Origin: Haemophilus haemolyticus
GTDB lineage: Bacteria > Pseudomonadota > Gammaproteobacteria > Enterobacterales > Pasteurellaceae
Reading direction: 5' to 3'
NCBI RefSeq assembly: GCF_003352385.1
Contig: NZ_CP031243.1
Location: forward strand, 1,733,501 to 1,797,500
Length of the DNA stretch: 64,000 nt
Notes under the pieces: generated by a model
Seen by the model: only the letters and a program-made list of their open reading frames with translations
What the model was told of the DNA's origin: nothing
Databases searched by the model: none
Position numbers and translations under genes: made by a program
Part shown: positions 29,429 to 41,317 of the stretch, in pieces
How positions within the stretch are numbered: the stretch's first letter is position 1
How the letters are laid out: every line of letters begins with the position of its first letter

Positions 29429-29509
29429 GCTTGGAAGATTTCTTCCGAGCTGACAGGATAATAAAAATCTTACCCCTCGGAAGGCAACTTTCGAGGGGTT
29501 TTGTTTTAT
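29429..29509 (+). promoter_or_regulatory. Histidine-type transcription attenuator
   Basis: Segments: 1 = GCTTGGAAG (29429-29437), 2 = CTTCCGAGC (29442-29450), 3 = CTCGGAAG (29476-29483, within CCCCTCGGAAG from 29473), 4 = CTTTCGAGGGG (29488-29498). 1 pairs with 2 (one G-U); 2 is exactly complementary to 3; 3 pairs with 4 in an 11-bp stem followed by TTTTGTTTT, the terminator. 1:2 and 3:4 can coexist, while 2:3 excludes both. This is the standard amino-acid attenuator geometry. Confidence 0.88.
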
Positions 29510-29615
29510 TACAACACAGGAGTCATCACTGCAACGACATCATCATTATTTATTCGACAATCAAAAATTTTAAAGTAAAGTATTCACCATTTAATAATTC
29601 ATAAGGAAAAATACA

Positions 29616-30968
29616 ATGTTAACAAATCCCGTTGTTATTTCGATTATTGTTTTACTCGCACTAAGTTTGCTACGTATTAACGTAATTATTGCATTAGTTA
29701 TTGCCGCACTCACTGCTGGACTCTGTGGCGGTCTAGGCTTAAGCAAAACAATTGAAACCTTCACTGGAGGTTTAGGTGGCGGCGCAGAAGTCGCAATGAA
29801 CTATGCGATGCTTGGTGCATTCGCGATTGCGATTTCTAAATCAGGTATTACCGATTTAATTGCCTATAAGATCATCACTAAAATGAATAAAACACCAAGT
29901 TCCAGCAATTTAACTTGGTTTAAATATTTAATTTTTGGTGTATTGGTATTATTCGCCATTTCTTCACAGAACTTACTTCCTGTACATATTGCTTTTATTC
30001 CAATCGTCGTACCACCGTTACTTTCTATTTTTAATCGTCTAAAAATAGACCGTCGTGCTGTAACCTGTGTCCTCACATTTGGCTTAACCGCAACTTATAT
30101 GTTACTTCCTGTCGGCTTTGGTAAAATCTTTATCGAAAGTATTTTGGTAAAAAACATCAATCAAGCAGGCGCGGCTCTTGGTTTACAAACAAATGTGGCT
30201 CAAGTATCCCTCGCGATGTTATTGCCTGTAATTGGTATGATTTTAGGGTTGCTCACCGCAATATTCATCACTTATCGCAAACCAAGAGAATATGATGTAA
30301 CTATTCAAGAGCCAACCACAAAAGAAATTGAAGCGCACATCGCAAACATAAAACCAAAACAAATCACTGCAAGTTTAATCGCGATTGTCGCGACCTTCGC
30401 AACACAATTAGTCACAAGTTCAACTATTATTGGCGGTTTAATTGGCTTAATTATTTTCGCACTATGTGGCATTTTCAAACTAAAAGAAAGCAACGATATT
30501 TTTCAACAAGGCTTACGCTTAATGGCAATGATTGGCTTTGTAATGATTGCTGCTTCAGGTTTTGCAAATGTGATTAATGCCACCACTGGCGTAACAGATT
30601 TAGTTCAAAGCTTAAGTAATGGTGCGATTCAAAGTAAAGGTTTGGCCGCATTCTTAATGTTACTGGTCGGATTGTTGATTACAATGGGAATTGGTTCATC
30701 ATTCTCAACGGTGCCAATCATTGCTTCTATCTACGTACCGCTTTGTTTATCTTTTGGTTTCTCACCATTAGCCACCGTTTCTATCGTTGGTGTTGCGGCT
30801 GCCTTAGGGGACGCAGGCTCTCCAGCCTCTGACTCCACCTTAGGTCCAACATCAGGTTTAAATATGGATGGTAAACACGACCACATTTGGGACTCTGTTG
30901 TACCAACCTTCCTACACTACAATATTCCATTATTAGCGTTTGGCTGGATTGCAGCAATGTACCTTTAA
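29616..30968 (+). CDS. NhaC/YuiF-type transporter, probable histidine permease
   Basis: 450 residues, about 12 membrane helices, Na+/H+ antiporter (NhaC-like) superfamily. Homology alone would give 'Na+/H+ antiporter'. The upstream leader with five His codons and its terminator/antiterminator make histidine uptake the more likely job; the related YuiF group has been proposed to be histidine transporters from similar regulatory evidence. Signature stretches: GDAGSPASDSTLGPTSGLN near residue 397 and GIGSSFSTVPIIASIYVPL near 349. Own ribosome-binding site AAGGAAAAA. Confidence 0.85.
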   Translation: MLTNPVVISIIVLLALSLLRINVIIALVIAALTAGLCGGLGLSKTIETFTGGLGGGAEVAMNYAMLGAFAIAISKSGITDLIAYKIITKMNKTPSSSNLTWFKYLIFGVLVLFAISSQNLLPVHIAFIPIVVPPLLSIFNRLKIDRRAVTCVLTFGLTATYMLLPVGFGKIFIESILVKNINQAGAALGLQTNVAQVSLAMLLPVIGMILGLLTAIFITYRKPREYDVTIQEPTTKEIEAHIANIKPKQITASLIAIVATFATQLVTSSTIIGGLIGLIIFALCGIFKLKESNDIFQQGLRLMAMIGFVMIAASGFANVINATTGVTDLVQSLSNGAIQSKGLAAFLMLLVGLLITMGIGSSFSTVPIIASIYVPLCLSFGFSPLATVSIVGVAAALGDAGSPASDSTLGPTSGLNMDGKHDHIWDSVVPTFLHYNIPLLAFGWIAAMYL

Positions 30969-30976
30969 CGATTATA

Positions 30977-31001
30977 ATCCCCCGACTTGGGGGATTTTTT
31001 T
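30977..31001 (+). terminator. Terminator of the histidine permease gene, overlapping the priC ribosome-binding site
   Basis: ATCCCCC, loop GACTT, GGGGGAT then TTTTTT. The last T is immediately followed by the priC ATG at 31002, so the right arm GGGGG also sits at Shine-Dalgarno distance from priC. Confidence 0.8.
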
Positions 31002-31589
31002 ATGACTGTTCAACAACTTATCCAGATCTTAGATCAAAAAGTTCAGCAACTTTATCAAGCTCATTTATCCAAACAAGAAGAAAAAATCTTCGCCAAATTT
31101 GACCGCACTTTGTTCAGTGAAAATGGACAGAATGTTTCCTTTTATCTAAAGGAAATTAATCAAACGCTAGATAGAATAAAGGCATTAAAATCTAACGATC
31201 TTAATCACTATAATTTTCTGACAGAGCGTTTACTCGCCCAATGTTCCGTTCTTTCAGAAGCCCTAACTCACAAGAATACTCACCTAACAGCCCCCCAAAC
31301 AACAACGAAACAAACCATTAAAAAATCTCAACATAGCATTCATAAATTACCGCCAAGAGAACGATTGGAAAAATACTATGAAGCATTAGAACGCTTGAAT
31401 AAACTTTATCAACAACATAAAGATTTGGCGCAGGCAGAAAAAAATAATGATGAAAAAATACGTTATGCTCAACTTGCAGAAGGTTATAAAAAACGCCAGC
31501 AAAAATGCCAAGAGGCAATAGATCTTTTAGAAGAATATTTGGTATTTAAAGAAGAATTAGGAAACCGTGAAAATACGGAAAATAGATGA
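31002..31589 (+). CDS. priC: Primosomal replication protein PriC
   Basis: 195 residues from ATG at 31002 (a TTG five codons earlier is inside the terminator stem and unlikely). All helical, Gln/Lys/Glu-rich. Segments KFDRTLF and LAEGYKKRQQKCQEAIDLLEEYL match the PriC (primosomal protein N'') family, which helps reload DnaB at stalled forks; E. coli PriC is 175 residues. An uptake signal encodes DRTL in the conserved FDRTLF segment. Confidence 0.82.
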   Translation: MTVQQLIQILDQKVQQLYQAHLSKQEEKIFAKFDRTLFSENGQNVSFYLKEINQTLDRIKALKSNDLNHYNFLTERLLAQCSVLSEALTHKNTHLTAPQTTTKQTIKKSQHSIHKLPPRERLEKYYEALERLNKLYQQHKDLAQAEKNNDEKIRYAQLAEGYKKRQQKCQEAIDLLEEYLVFKEELGNRENTENR

Positions 31590-31640
31590 TGAGAAATAAA
31601 AAAACTAATTCTCTCGAATTAGTTAACTTTTAAAAGTTGA

Positions 31641-31730
31641 TGGCGGAGGAATAGGGATTCGAACCCTAGGAGGGCGTAAACCCTCGCCGGTTTTCAAGAC
31701 CGGTGCCTTCAACCACTCAACCATTCCTCC
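31641..31730 (-). tRNA. tRNA-Ser (anticodon TGA)
   Basis: 90 nt including CCA, with the long variable arm of class II tRNAs. Acceptor GGAGGAA pairs with TTCCTCC on the + strand; anticodon loop CTTGAAA gives TGA. Convergent with priC, divergent neighbours none; lies just beyond the rne terminator. Confidence 0.96.
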
Positions 31731-31830
31731 GTGATTTAATGCGCACGCATAATACGTTTTTTGAGAAAAACCGTCAAGCAAAAATTATCTCGTTTTTATC
31801 AAGTGATTATTTTTACTGCAACCTCAAAAT

Positions 31831-31871
31831 AAAAAGAATTGACGTAATAAAAATCACGCCAATTCTAATTT
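31831..31871 (-). terminator. Terminator of rne
   Basis: On the minus strand AGAATTGGCGT ... ACGTCAATTCT then TTTTATTTT; 10 bp with one mismatch and a loop of about 11 nt, 12 bases after the rne stop. Confidence 0.75.
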
Positions 31872-31882
31872 TTTATTTTAGA

Positions 31883-34699
31883 TTACTCTGATTTTGCTCG
31901 AGTAGGCTCAGAATATACATGGCTAATCGCACAATGATGCCCTGCCGCCCCTTTACCGTAAAAATAATAGCGAGAATCTTGCCATTCAATAATTGGGAAA
32001 GCTTCTGGCATTTCATCACTCGCTTTCGCCAAAGTCATCTCTGCTTTTGTATGAGTCACTGAAGAAATAGTACCTAAACGTCCATTAAACTCATAAGTGC
32101 GGATAAATTTCGATACTTTTTCGACAGTTTCAGATTCATCTACATTAATCGCGGGATCAATAGACTCAACAATCTCTTGAGATTTATGAGAATTTAAACG
32201 CTCTAGAGATTCTTGTACTTTTTTCTGTACAGATTCATTAGCGGGCTGAGTAATAAAATCTAATGCTGGTTTTACTTCAAGCGATTTTTCTTCAACCACA
32301 ATCCCCATTGCTGGCGTGATAAAACCTTTTTTAGTTTTCTCTTGCTCGAGCAATTCATCCACCGATAAGAAATTATTTTCTTTCGGAGTGTTCACTGTTG
32401 AATAGTCCACCCAAGCTTTTCCACTTGCCAATTCAGGTGAAGCCACTGCAGCAAATAATGGCATTGGCGATTTTGGCTCTTGATTACGGCGACGACGTTG
32501 ATTATTCGCTGCACGTAAATGACGTGGAGTGCGACGTTGACGATCTTGACGTTCAGAACGCTCTTGGTTTTGACGAACTGGTTTTTCATCATCTTGAACG
32601 GTTTGAACTTCGACAACATCCACCTCTGGCATTTGTTCAACAATGTTTGCGTTATTTTCAACAGCCATCTCATTATCTTCAACGCGCACGCGTTTACGTA
32701 AATCACGACGTTGACGGCGTTGAGTCACTTGCTCAGTTTTTTCATCTTGAGCCTCAAAAACCGGTGTAGAATTTACCGCACTTTCAGCGATGCTTTCTTC
32801 CACTAAGTTACGGCGAGGACGGCGTTGATTACGCTCACGGACATTACGAATTTGTTCTTCGGTTCTTTCCGTTTCGTTATTTTCAGAACGTGGACGACGA
32901 GGAGTACGACGATCCTGTGGACGACGTTGATTACGATTAGAATTGCGCGAAGTGCGGTTATTTTTTGGTTTATTTTCTTCGGATTCAGAAGCAAATAAAC
33001 CTTTAATTTTCGCAATAATTTTTGCTAATAAAGACGGTTCATTCGATTTACGCTCAACTGGAGTTGGGGCCGCTTCAGAAATAGAAAGCGCCACTGCCGC
33101 ACTTTCAACTGCGGGTTGTTCAGCAACAACAGTTGTTTCCACATTACGGGAAACAAGAGATTCCTCGGTACTTTCATCTTTCTCACAGTGAATTTTAGCT
33201 AAGTTATAGCTCAATTCATTCACCTCTTCGCCATCACGTAAGCGGAAAACGCTAAAGTGCGGTGTTTCCATTGCTTCATTTGGCGCAACAATGACATCTA
33301 CATTGTGACGTTTTTCAATATTGCTAATTGCTTTACGTTTTTCGTTAAGAAGATAAGAAGCAATTTGTACTGGCACAATCGTATGCACTTGCTTGGTGTT
33401 TTCTTTTAACGCTTCTTCCTCGATTAAACGCAAGATAGACAAGGAAAGAGATTCGTTATCACGTACTTTACCTGTTCCTTGACAACGAGGACAAATATGA
33501 TGCGAAGACTCACCTAATGAAGGACTTAAACGCTGGCGCGACATTTCTAACAAACCGAAACGAGAAATGCGGCTAATTTGAATACGAGCACGATCTTGGC
33601 GAACGGCATCACGAATACGATTTTCCACTTCACGTTGGTGACGAACTGGCGTCATATCAATGAAATCGATAACAACCAAACCACCTAAGTCACGCAAGCG
33701 TAATTGACGAGCAATTTCATCTGCCGCTTCAAGGTTAGTATTCAATGCCGTTTCTTCAATATCACCACCACGAGTAGAACGAGCGGAGTTAATATCAATA
33801 GCAGTTAAGGCTTCAGTTACATCAATAACGATTGAACCGCCAGAAGGTAAACGCACTTCACGTTGGAATGCTGACTCGATTTGAGATTCGATCTGATAGT
33901 GGCTGAAAAGAGGCACTTCGCCTTGATAAAGTTTCACACGATTAATGAAATCTGGGCGAACCAGTTTGATATGCTCTTTTGCTTTTTCAAACACTTTCGG
34001 ACTATCAATAAGGATCTCACCAATATCACGGCGCAAATAATCACGAATAGCACGTACAATCACATCACTTTCTTGGTGAATCAAGAAAGGCGCTGGACGA
34101 TTTTGAGATGCTTGTTTAATCGCTTCCCAATGGTGAAGTAAAACTTTTAAGTCCCACTGCAACTCTTCTGGAGATTTCCCCACACCAGCAGTACGAACAA
34201 TCAACCCCACGCCTTCAGGCACATCTAATGAACTTAATGCCTCTTTTAATTCAGTGCGCTCATCCCCTTCGATACGACGAGAGATCCCACCGGCACGTGG
34301 ATTATTTGGCATAATGACCAAATAACTACCCGCAAGAGAAACGAAAGTGGTTAAGGCTGCGCCTTTGTTTCCGCGTTCTTCTTTATTAACTTGAACGATA
34401 ACTTCTTGGCCTTCGCTCAAGATATCGCGAATATTCGGACGACCTTGGAAAACATAATCATCGGGAAAATATTCACGAGCAATTTCTTTTAATGGTAAAA
34501 AACCATGACGTTCTGCACCATAATCCACAAAAGCCGCTTCTAAGCTTGGCTCAACGCGAGTAATTTTCCCTTTGTAGATATTCGCTTTTTTTTGCTCATG
34601 TCCTGGGCTTTCAATATCCAGGTCAAATAAACGCTGTCCGTCAACAAGCGCTACACGCAACTCTTCTTTTTGAGTCGCATTAATTAACATTCTTTTCAT
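31883..34699 (-). CDS. rne: Ribonuclease E
   Basis: 938 residues from ATG at 34699 ([21 protein letters not shown]), the conserved family start; the frame extends 16 codons upstream without support. N-terminal catalytic half: S1 domain (about 35-125), RNase H-like and 5'-sensor region, DNase I-like domain ([16 protein letters not shown] near 300) and the Zn-link CPRCQGTG near 404 that joins dimers. C-terminal half: long Arg/Asn/Glu-rich disordered scaffold ([15 protein letters not shown] blocks) for RNA and degradosome partners. Essential for mRNA decay and rRNA/tRNA processing. Confidence 0.96.
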   Translation of the reverse strand: MKRMLINATQKEELRVALVDGQRLFDLDIESPGHEQKKANIYKGKITRVEPSLEAAFVDYGAERHGFLPLKEIAREYFPDDYVFQGRPNIRDILSEGQEVIVQVNKEERGNKGAALTTFVSLAGSYLVIMPNNPRAGGISRRIEGDERTELKEALSSLDVPEGVGLIVRTAGVGKSPEELQWDLKVLLHHWEAIKQASQNRPAPFLIHQESDVIVRAIRDYLRRDIGEILIDSPKVFEKAKEHIKLVRPDFINRVKLYQGEVPLFSHYQIESQIESAFQREVRLPSGGSIVIDVTEALTAIDINSARSTRGGDIEETALNTNLEAADEIARQLRLRDLGGLVVIDFIDMTPVRHQREVENRIRDAVRQDRARIQISRISRFGLLEMSRQRLSPSLGESSHHICPRCQGTGKVRDNESLSLSILRLIEEEALKENTKQVHTIVPVQIASYLLNEKRKAISNIEKRHNVDVIVAPNEAMETPHFSVFRLRDGEEVNELSYNLAKIHCEKDESTEESLVSRNVETTVVAEQPAVESAAVALSISEAAPTPVERKSNEPSLLAKIIAKIKGLFASESEENKPKNNRTSRNSNRNQRRPQDRRTPRRPRSENNETERTEEQIRNVRERNQRRPRRNLVEESIAESAVNSTPVFEAQDEKTEQVTQRRQRRDLRKRVRVEDNEMAVENNANIVEQMPEVDVVEVQTVQDDEKPVRQNQERSERQDRQRRTPRHLRAANNQRRRRNQEPKSPMPLFAAVASPELASGKAWVDYSTVNTPKENNFLSVDELLEQEKTKKGFITPAMGIVVEEKSLEVKPALDFITQPANESVQKKVQESLERLNSHKSQEIVESIDPAINVDESETVEKVSKFIRTYEFNGRLGTISSVTHTKAEMTLAKASDEMPEAFPIIEWQDSRYYFYGKGAAGHHCAISHVYSEPTRAKSE

Positions 34700-35052
34700 T
34701 GTCAATTCTCTTATTAAATTTTTAAAAGACCTCAAAATAAACCGCACTTTGCTTCGTTATCGACCTCGTGTTTCTCGCGCCAGTCAATCTCACGACTGTA
34801 TGTTGCTGGGTGCATTGATAACGTTATTAAGCATAAACATTTGCTTTATAAAACAACGCGATATTCCGCACGCGTTGCAAGCGGCTAATTTATTTTAAGA
34901 AAAATGTTGATTATCAATGTCTTATGCCGATTGCTGCATTGAGTTTTACCAACAAAACTTATCCTTTTTTACGCAAATTCTTAGGCGCAAAAAGACGCTC
35001 TATTATCCATAGAAAACGATTAATTAGCAAGGCGAATATTACGTTCATAGAG
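34700..35052 (-). promoter_or_regulatory. Long 5' leader and promoter region of rne
   Basis: About 350 bp with no gene. On the minus strand it includes inverted repeats (for example CAGTC at 34794-34798 / GACTG at 34781-34785, and AACGCG / CGCGTT around 34855-34877). In E. coli the long rne leader folds into hairpins through which RNase E represses its own mRNA; the arrangement suggests the same here, but the individual hairpins are not assigned. Confidence 0.5.
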
Positions 35053-35081
35053 TTACGTTAAGAGTGCCTTTGTGATATGAT
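35053..35081 (+). promoter_or_regulatory. Likely rluC promoter
   Basis: TTACGT (35053-35058), 17 bp, TATGAT (35076-35081), 27 bp before the rluC start codon. Good -10, weak -35. Confidence 0.55.
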
Positions 35082-35108
35082 TCGCGCCAATTTTCAAAAG
35101 GAAAAAAG

Positions 35109-36444
<1,336 letters not shown>

Positions 36445-36458
36445 TCACAGCTCCATCA

Positions 36459-37820
36459 ATGGATAATCAATATTTATTAAGTGCGGTTGAAAATTATCAG
36501 GAAATTTCAACCGCACTTTCTTCATCCCAACAATCTGAAAAAACGCGTGATACCGCCATCGTGGTTCACGTTTTCTTTGCGCAAGATAAAAACACTGATG
36601 ATCTACAAGAGTTTTTGCTACTCGCTGATTCTGCCAATGTAGATGTATTGGATACAATCACCACAAGCCGTAGCACTCCTCAAGCCAAATATTTTGTAGG
36701 CGAGGGAAAAGCTCAAGAAATTGCAGATGCGGTGCAATCACATAATGCTGATGTTGTGCTTTTTAACCATCAATTAACCCCAGCACAAACACGTAACTTA
36801 GAAAGTTTATGTCATTGTCGAGTGGTCGATCGCACTGGCGTCATTTTAGATATTTTTGCCCAACGAGCACGTTCTCATGAGGGAAAATTACAGGTTGAGC
36901 TTGCGCAACTAAAACACTTATCGACTCGATTAGTTCGTCGCAAAACAGGCTTAGATCAACAAAAAGGGGCGGTAGGATTACGTGGGCCGGGTGAAACCCA
37001 GTTAGAAACAGATCGTCGATTGATTAAAGTGCGCATTTCTCAATTACAAAATCGATTGGCAAAAGTGGAGAAACAGCGTAATCAAAATCGCCAAACACGC
37101 CAAAAGGCAGATATCCCGACCATTTCACTTGTTGGCTATACCAATGCAGGGAAATCAACCTTATTTAATCGTTTAACCAATGCAGAGGTTTATGCCGCAG
37201 ATCAGCTTTTTGCAACATTAGATCCCACTTTACGAAAATTACAGATTCAAGATGTGGGTACGGCAATTTTAGCGGATACGGTAGGATTTGTTCGACAGCT
37301 TCCGCATGATCTGGTTTCAGCCTTTAAATCGACTTTACAAGAAACGGTAGAAGCCAGTTTATTACTCCATGTGATTGATGCAGCTGACTCGCGAAAACAA
37401 GAAAATATTGATGCGGTCAATGATGTGCTAGAAGAAATTGGTGCAGGACAAGTGCCTGTTCTATTGGTATATAACAAAATTGATTTGTTGGAAAATGTTG
37501 CACCGCATATCGAATACAATGATGAAAACCAGCCTGTTGCAGTCTATCTCTCCGCGCAAGATGAGCTGGGTATTCATTTATTGTTTGAAGCTATTAAAGT
37601 GCGGTTAAAAAACGAGATACTTTCTCTTTCTTTAATTTTACAACCACACGAAGGCAAACTTCGCCATGCTTTTTATCAACTTGATTGTGTACGCCATGAA
37701 CAAATTTCGGAACAAGGCGAATTCTTGTTAGACGTACAGATTGATAAAATTATGTGGTTAAAGTTATGTAAGCAATTTTCTAGATTATCGGATATTAAAA
37801 TACAATCTGACAATGCCTAA
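36459..37820 (+). CDS. hflX: GTPase HflX (ribosome-splitting factor)
   Basis: 453 residues. N-terminal HflX domain (conserved from about residue 33), glycine-rich linker [15 protein letters not shown] near 176, then the G domain with G1 [14 protein letters not shown] near 226, G3 DTVGF and G4 NKID. Dissociates ribosomes under stress. 14 bp after hfq. The first ~30 residues have no counterpart in the shorter E. coli N-terminus, and their codons include a perfect hairpin of two uptake signals; no better start is available downstream. Confidence 0.93.
   Translation: MDNQYLLSAVENYQEISTALSSSQQSEKTRDTAIVVHVFFAQDKNTDDLQEFLLLADSANVDVLDTITTSRSTPQAKYFVGEGKAQEIADAVQSHNADVVLFNHQLTPAQTRNLESLCHCRVVDRTGVILDIFAQRARSHEGKLQVELAQLKHLSTRLVRRKTGLDQQKGAVGLRGPGETQLETDRRLIKVRISQLQNRLAKVEKQRNQNRQTRQKADIPTISLVGYTNAGKSTLFNRLTNAEVYAADQLFATLDPTLRKLQIQDVGTAILADTVGFVRQLPHDLVSAFKSTLQETVEASLLLHVIDAADSRKQENIDAVNDVLEEIGAGQVPVLLVYNKIDLLENVAPHIEYNDENQPVAVYLSAQDELGIHLLFEAIKVRLKNEILSLSLILQPHEGKLRHAFYQLDCVRHEQISEQGEFLLDVQIDKIMWLKLCKQFSRLSDIKIQSDNA
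36480..36519. repeat. Inverted uptake-signal pair inside the hflX 5' coding region
   Basis: AAGTGCGGTTGAAA and TTTCAACCGCACTT form a perfect 14-bp stem with a 12-nt loop, starting about 22 nt after the hflX start codon and about 36 nt after the hfq stop. Paired signals elsewhere in this window lie outside genes and act as terminators. Confidence 0.85.
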
Positions 37821-37831
37821 TTTATAGAAAA

Positions 37832-38788
37832 TTATTTTCCAATCCCATATTGCTTCAATTTATTCGCAATCGCAGTATGCGAAACACCTAAACGTTGAGC
37901 TAATTTTCTCGTGCTTGGATATTCTGCATAAAATAATTTTAGGACTTGCGACTCATAAGAACCAATGATTTCATCTAAGGTTTTATTCTCAAATTCATCC
38001 AAAGAAATCACCGCACTTTGTGGCGGAGCAAGATTTAAACTTTCGATAGTTAAATGATTATCTTGTACCAGAGAGCAGGCACGATAAAGAGTGTTATAAA
38101 GCTCACGAACATTCCCTTTCCAATCATATTTCAGCAAATAAAGAAGAAAATCTTTATCAAAAGTTGGTTTTGCAATTTTTAATTCTTCACTGATTTCCTG
38201 TAAAAAACCTTGTGCCAGTGGCTCAATATCAGCCATGCGTTCGCGTAATGCTGGCACATTAATAGTAAGAACATTTAAGCGATGAAACAAATCAGCACGA
38301 ACTTTACCTTGCTCAACAAGCAAATGAAGCGGAACCTGTGATGTGCAAATCACTCGTACGTTTGCATGATGTTCCTTCTCTTCACCTACTCGACGGAAAG
38401 ATCCATCCGTTAAAAAACGTAATAATTTAGCCTGTAAACCCAATGAAAGTTCTGCGATGCCATCTAGTAATACAGTTCCCTCATTTGCGTACTCAAAAAA
38501 ACCAATGGTTTCACTGTCTCCGACTTTTCGACCAAACATTTCACTTTCCGCATCTTCATCAGGCAAACCCGCACAGTTTACTGCGATAAATTTTTTATCG
38601 CGACGTAAACTCTGATAATGGCAGGCTTTCGCTAACAAATCTTTTCCTGTCCCCGTTTCGCCTTGAATTAACAAAGGCACATCAAACATAGCAAAACGTT
38701 TCGCGTTTTCTACCGCACTTTTCATAGCTTCACTTTGCACAATAAAACAATCGAAAGGTTTTTTAGGATCAAATTTAGAAATCGTCAT
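37832..38788 (-). CDS. tyrR: Aromatic amino acid regulator TyrR (short form)
   Basis: 318 residues, against about 513 in E. coli: the N-terminal ACT and PAS domains are absent. The AAA+ domain has Walker A GETGTGKDLLAK near residue 42, a Walker B-like VLLDGIAEL, and no GAFTGA loop (the region reads FGRKVGDSETIGFFE), as expected of TyrR, which does not activate sigma-54. C-terminal helix-turn-helix STRKLAQRLGVSHTAIANKL. Convergent with hflX, 11 bp apart. The short form is, as I recall, normal in H. influenzae. Confidence 0.88.
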   Translation of the reverse strand: MTISKFDPKKPFDCFIVQSEAMKSAVENAKRFAMFDVPLLIQGETGTGKDLLAKACHYQSLRRDKKFIAVNCAGLPDEDAESEMFGRKVGDSETIGFFEYANEGTVLLDGIAELSLGLQAKLLRFLTDGSFRRVGEEKEHHANVRVICTSQVPLHLLVEQGKVRADLFHRLNVLTINVPALRERMADIEPLAQGFLQEISEELKIAKPTFDKDFLLYLLKYDWKGNVRELYNTLYRACSLVQDNHLTIESLNLAPPQSAVISLDEFENKTLDEIIGSYESQVLKLFYAEYPSTRKLAQRLGVSHTAIANKLKQYGIGK

Positions 38789-38903
38789 ATTCAGAGAATG
38801 GGGATAATTAAGATATGGCTATGATAATTTTTTTACAGCGAAGTGTAAACATTATTTTACATAAGGTAAAAATGCGACCATTTTTGACCGCACTTTACAT
38901 TAG

Positions 38904-40340
38904 TTAGGGTTTTAACATTCTTTCAGCTTCACGAACACGAACAAGGAATTGTTTACGTTCAGCTGAAGTCATACCGCTGCTAGTACCCGGTAATTTTACA
39001 GTAAGAGGATTAACAGCTCGACCGTTAATATGAAATTCATAATGTAAATGCGGCCCCGTAGAAATGCCCGTGTTACCAGAAAGCGCAATACGTTCGCCTT
39101 TTTTAACTGTTTGCCCTGCTTTTACTAAGGGTTTGCTCAAATGCATATAAACAGTTTGATATTCACGCCCGTGACGCAATACAACATAACGCCCTGCACC
39201 ACCAGCCTGATAAGCGACTTTTTCAACTACGCCATCTGCTGGAGCGATAATCGGTGTACCTTGAGAAACAGAGAAATCCACACCTTTATGTGGTCGTACA
39301 CGCCCAGTTACTGGATGACGACGATTTGGATTAAATGGTGAAGAAACGCGTGCTTGGCGTTGCAATGGATAACGAGCAAAACCTTTGCCTAAGGTTTCTC
39401 CTTGCTGATTATAATAACGACCATTTACAGCTTGCACAGCATAATAGTTTTTACCACTAGATGAAATACGTAACGCCTCAACATTACCCTGACCAGTGAG
39501 TTTATCGCCTAAATATTCACGAGAAACTAAAATGGCAAATTGAGTTCCTTTTTTCAATTTCTGTATGCTTATCTGCCATTGAAGAGCGGTGGTTAATTGG
39601 CTAATTTGGCGATTATCTAAACCCTGTGCTTTTAAACTCGCAGAAAAAGAACCATTAATTTCGCCTTTTAATACTTCTTTTCTCCAAATACTTTTCTTTT
39701 CAATGACTTGGCGTTTAAACTGCCCATCTTCAACACGTTCATAAACCCGTTCTTCTTTTTCAGATACCAGCCAATTCAAATATTCTAAGTTGTCACTTTT
39801 ATCTAAAACCCAATAAAACTGCTGACCTGCTTTTAAGTGGGATAAATCAGGATCTAGCGCGAGCAACTGTTGTACTGTTAAATCATCCAAGCCAGACTGA
39901 GCCAAAACATCTTTTAAGGTATCCCCCTCGGTCACCGTATAGCTAAATTGATCAGTAATTCTTATAGCTTGATCGGCTGCATCCAATACGCCATTGAGTG
40001 CATCTTGTGCGTGTTGGGGCAAAGTATCGAAGTCATCCTCAGGTGGGTTTATTTCATCAACTTCGTCATCTTTTGCTTGTAGCTCATCATCATAAGAGGT
40101 GGCGTTTTCATCAGATTGGAGTGCGGTAGAATTTTGTGGCGTTTTACTTGGCGATGTATTTAACGCGTGATATTCCATATTATCTGCGGTGGAGAAAACG
40201 GGATTTTCTTCAGATTTGTCTTTTATTGTAAGTAAAATGCCTGTCAAAATAAGCAGAATAGCAACAAAAAACACGCCTACTTTTATATATGCGCGTTTTT
40301 TTCGTCTATCTCGAGCTAATTTTACGTGTTGCACTGGCAT
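38904..40340 (-). CDS. mepM: M23 peptidoglycan endopeptidase, MepM-like
   Basis: 478 residues. One N-terminal membrane anchor (about 20-42), acidic linker, an OapA/LysM-like domain (about 130-180, [19 protein letters not shown]), a middle domain, and a C-terminal LytM metallopeptidase with zinc motifs HKGVDF near 352 and HLHYEF near 430. Cleaves D,D cross-links to let the wall expand. Divergent from znuC, next to which mepM (yebA) also lies in E. coli. The gene symbol rests on this synteny. Confidence 0.88.
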   Translation of the reverse strand: MPVQHVKLARDRRKKRAYIKVGVFFVAILLILTGILLTIKDKSEENPVFSTADNMEYHALNTSPSKTPQNSTALQSDENATSYDDELQAKDDEVDEINPPEDDFDTLPQHAQDALNGVLDAADQAIRITDQFSYTVTEGDTLKDVLAQSGLDDLTVQQLLALDPDLSHLKAGQQFYWVLDKSDNLEYLNWLVSEKEERVYERVEDGQFKRQVIEKKSIWRKEVLKGEINGSFSASLKAQGLDNRQISQLTTALQWQISIQKLKKGTQFAILVSREYLGDKLTGQGNVEALRISSSGKNYYAVQAVNGRYYNQQGETLGKGFARYPLQRQARVSSPFNPNRRHPVTGRVRPHKGVDFSVSQGTPIIAPADGVVEKVAYQAGGAGRYVVLRHGREYQTVYMHLSKPLVKAGQTVKKGERIALSGNTGISTGPHLHYEFHINGRAVNPLTVKLPGTSSGMTSAERKQFLVRVREAERMLKP

Positions 40341-40510
40341 CCCTAAAATAAAAAAGTTTTCAGCATTCAGACTACAGATTATAAAGAAAATTCATTCCTA
40401 TGGAAAAAGCATTATTCAAATGCTTAAATATTCGACATAAGAGAGAAAATCTTGAGAAATCTGCCAAAATGCGCTATTTTCCCCCACCACTTTTGATAAG
40501 AGGTGATTTA

Positions 40511-41317
40511 ATGAACATCACAGGTATTCATCGCGAGCAAAACCAACAACCGCTCATTCAATTAAAAAATATCAATGTGGTTTTCGCACAAAAAACTGCA
40601 CTACAAAATATTAATTTAAATATTTATCCTAATTCTATTATCACTATTGTTGGGCCAAATGGTGGTGGCAAATCAACGTTATTAAAAACCTTATTAAAAT
40701 TACAAACGCCCACTTCTGGCGAAGTCATTTATAGTAAAAATGTTCGCATTGGTTATGTGCCACAAAAAATCCATTTGGATCATAGTTTGCCTATTACGGT
40801 TGAGCGATTTCTTTCACTAAAAAAAGGCCTTAAAACACAAGAAATATCCACCGCACTTGAGCAACTTTCGATTTCACATTTACGCAAAAGTAATATGCAA
40901 AAACTTTCTGGCGGTGAAATGCAACGCGTATTATTGGCGCGTGCAATTTTAAATAAACCAAATTTACTTGTGCTAGACGAACCCACCCAAGGCGTAGACA
41001 TTACTGGTCAGGCAGAGCTTTATCAGCTCATTCATCAGACCCAACAAAAACTAAATTGTGCTGTATTGATGGTATCACACGATTTACACATTGTGATGGC
41101 GGATAGTAAAGAAGTATTGTGTATTAACCAACATATTTGCTGTGCTGGCACACCCGATGTTCTCTCAAATGATCCAACATTTATGCGTTTATGGGGAAAT
41201 CAGCTCGCACAAAATGTCGGCTTTTATACTCATCATCATAATCATCACCACACCTTACACGGTGATGTGTGCGGTTGTAATTCATCAGCTGTACATTGTC
41301 AAAATAAGGATAAATAA
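40511..41317 (+). CDS. znuC: Zinc ABC transporter ATP-binding protein ZnuC
   Basis: 268 residues from ATG at 40511 with AAGAGGTGA before it; the frame is open further upstream but without homology. Walker [10 protein letters not shown] near residue 51, signature [15 protein letters not shown], Walker [13 protein letters not shown]. The C-terminus is strongly His/Cys-rich ([17 protein letters not shown]), suggesting metal binding. Overlaps znuB by one base (TAATG). znuA is not in the window. I found no clear Zur box upstream. Confidence 0.93.
   Translation: MNITGIHREQNQQPLIQLKNINVVFAQKTALQNINLNIYPNSIITIVGPNGGGKSTLLKTLLKLQTPTSGEVIYSKNVRIGYVPQKIHLDHSLPITVERFLSLKKGLKTQEISTALEQLSISHLRKSNMQKLSGGEMQRVLLARAILNKPNLLVLDEPTQGVDITGQAELYQLIHQTQQKLNCAVLMVSHDLHIVMADSKEVLCINQHICCAGTPDVLSNDPTFMRLWGNQLAQNVGFYTHHHNHHHTLHGDVCGCNSSAVHCQNKDK

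Noticed and set aside
40341..40510. Possible Zur operator upstream of znuC
   Set aside because: No AT-rich palindrome resembling the Zur consensus; only a weak AAGCAT/ATGCTT repeat.
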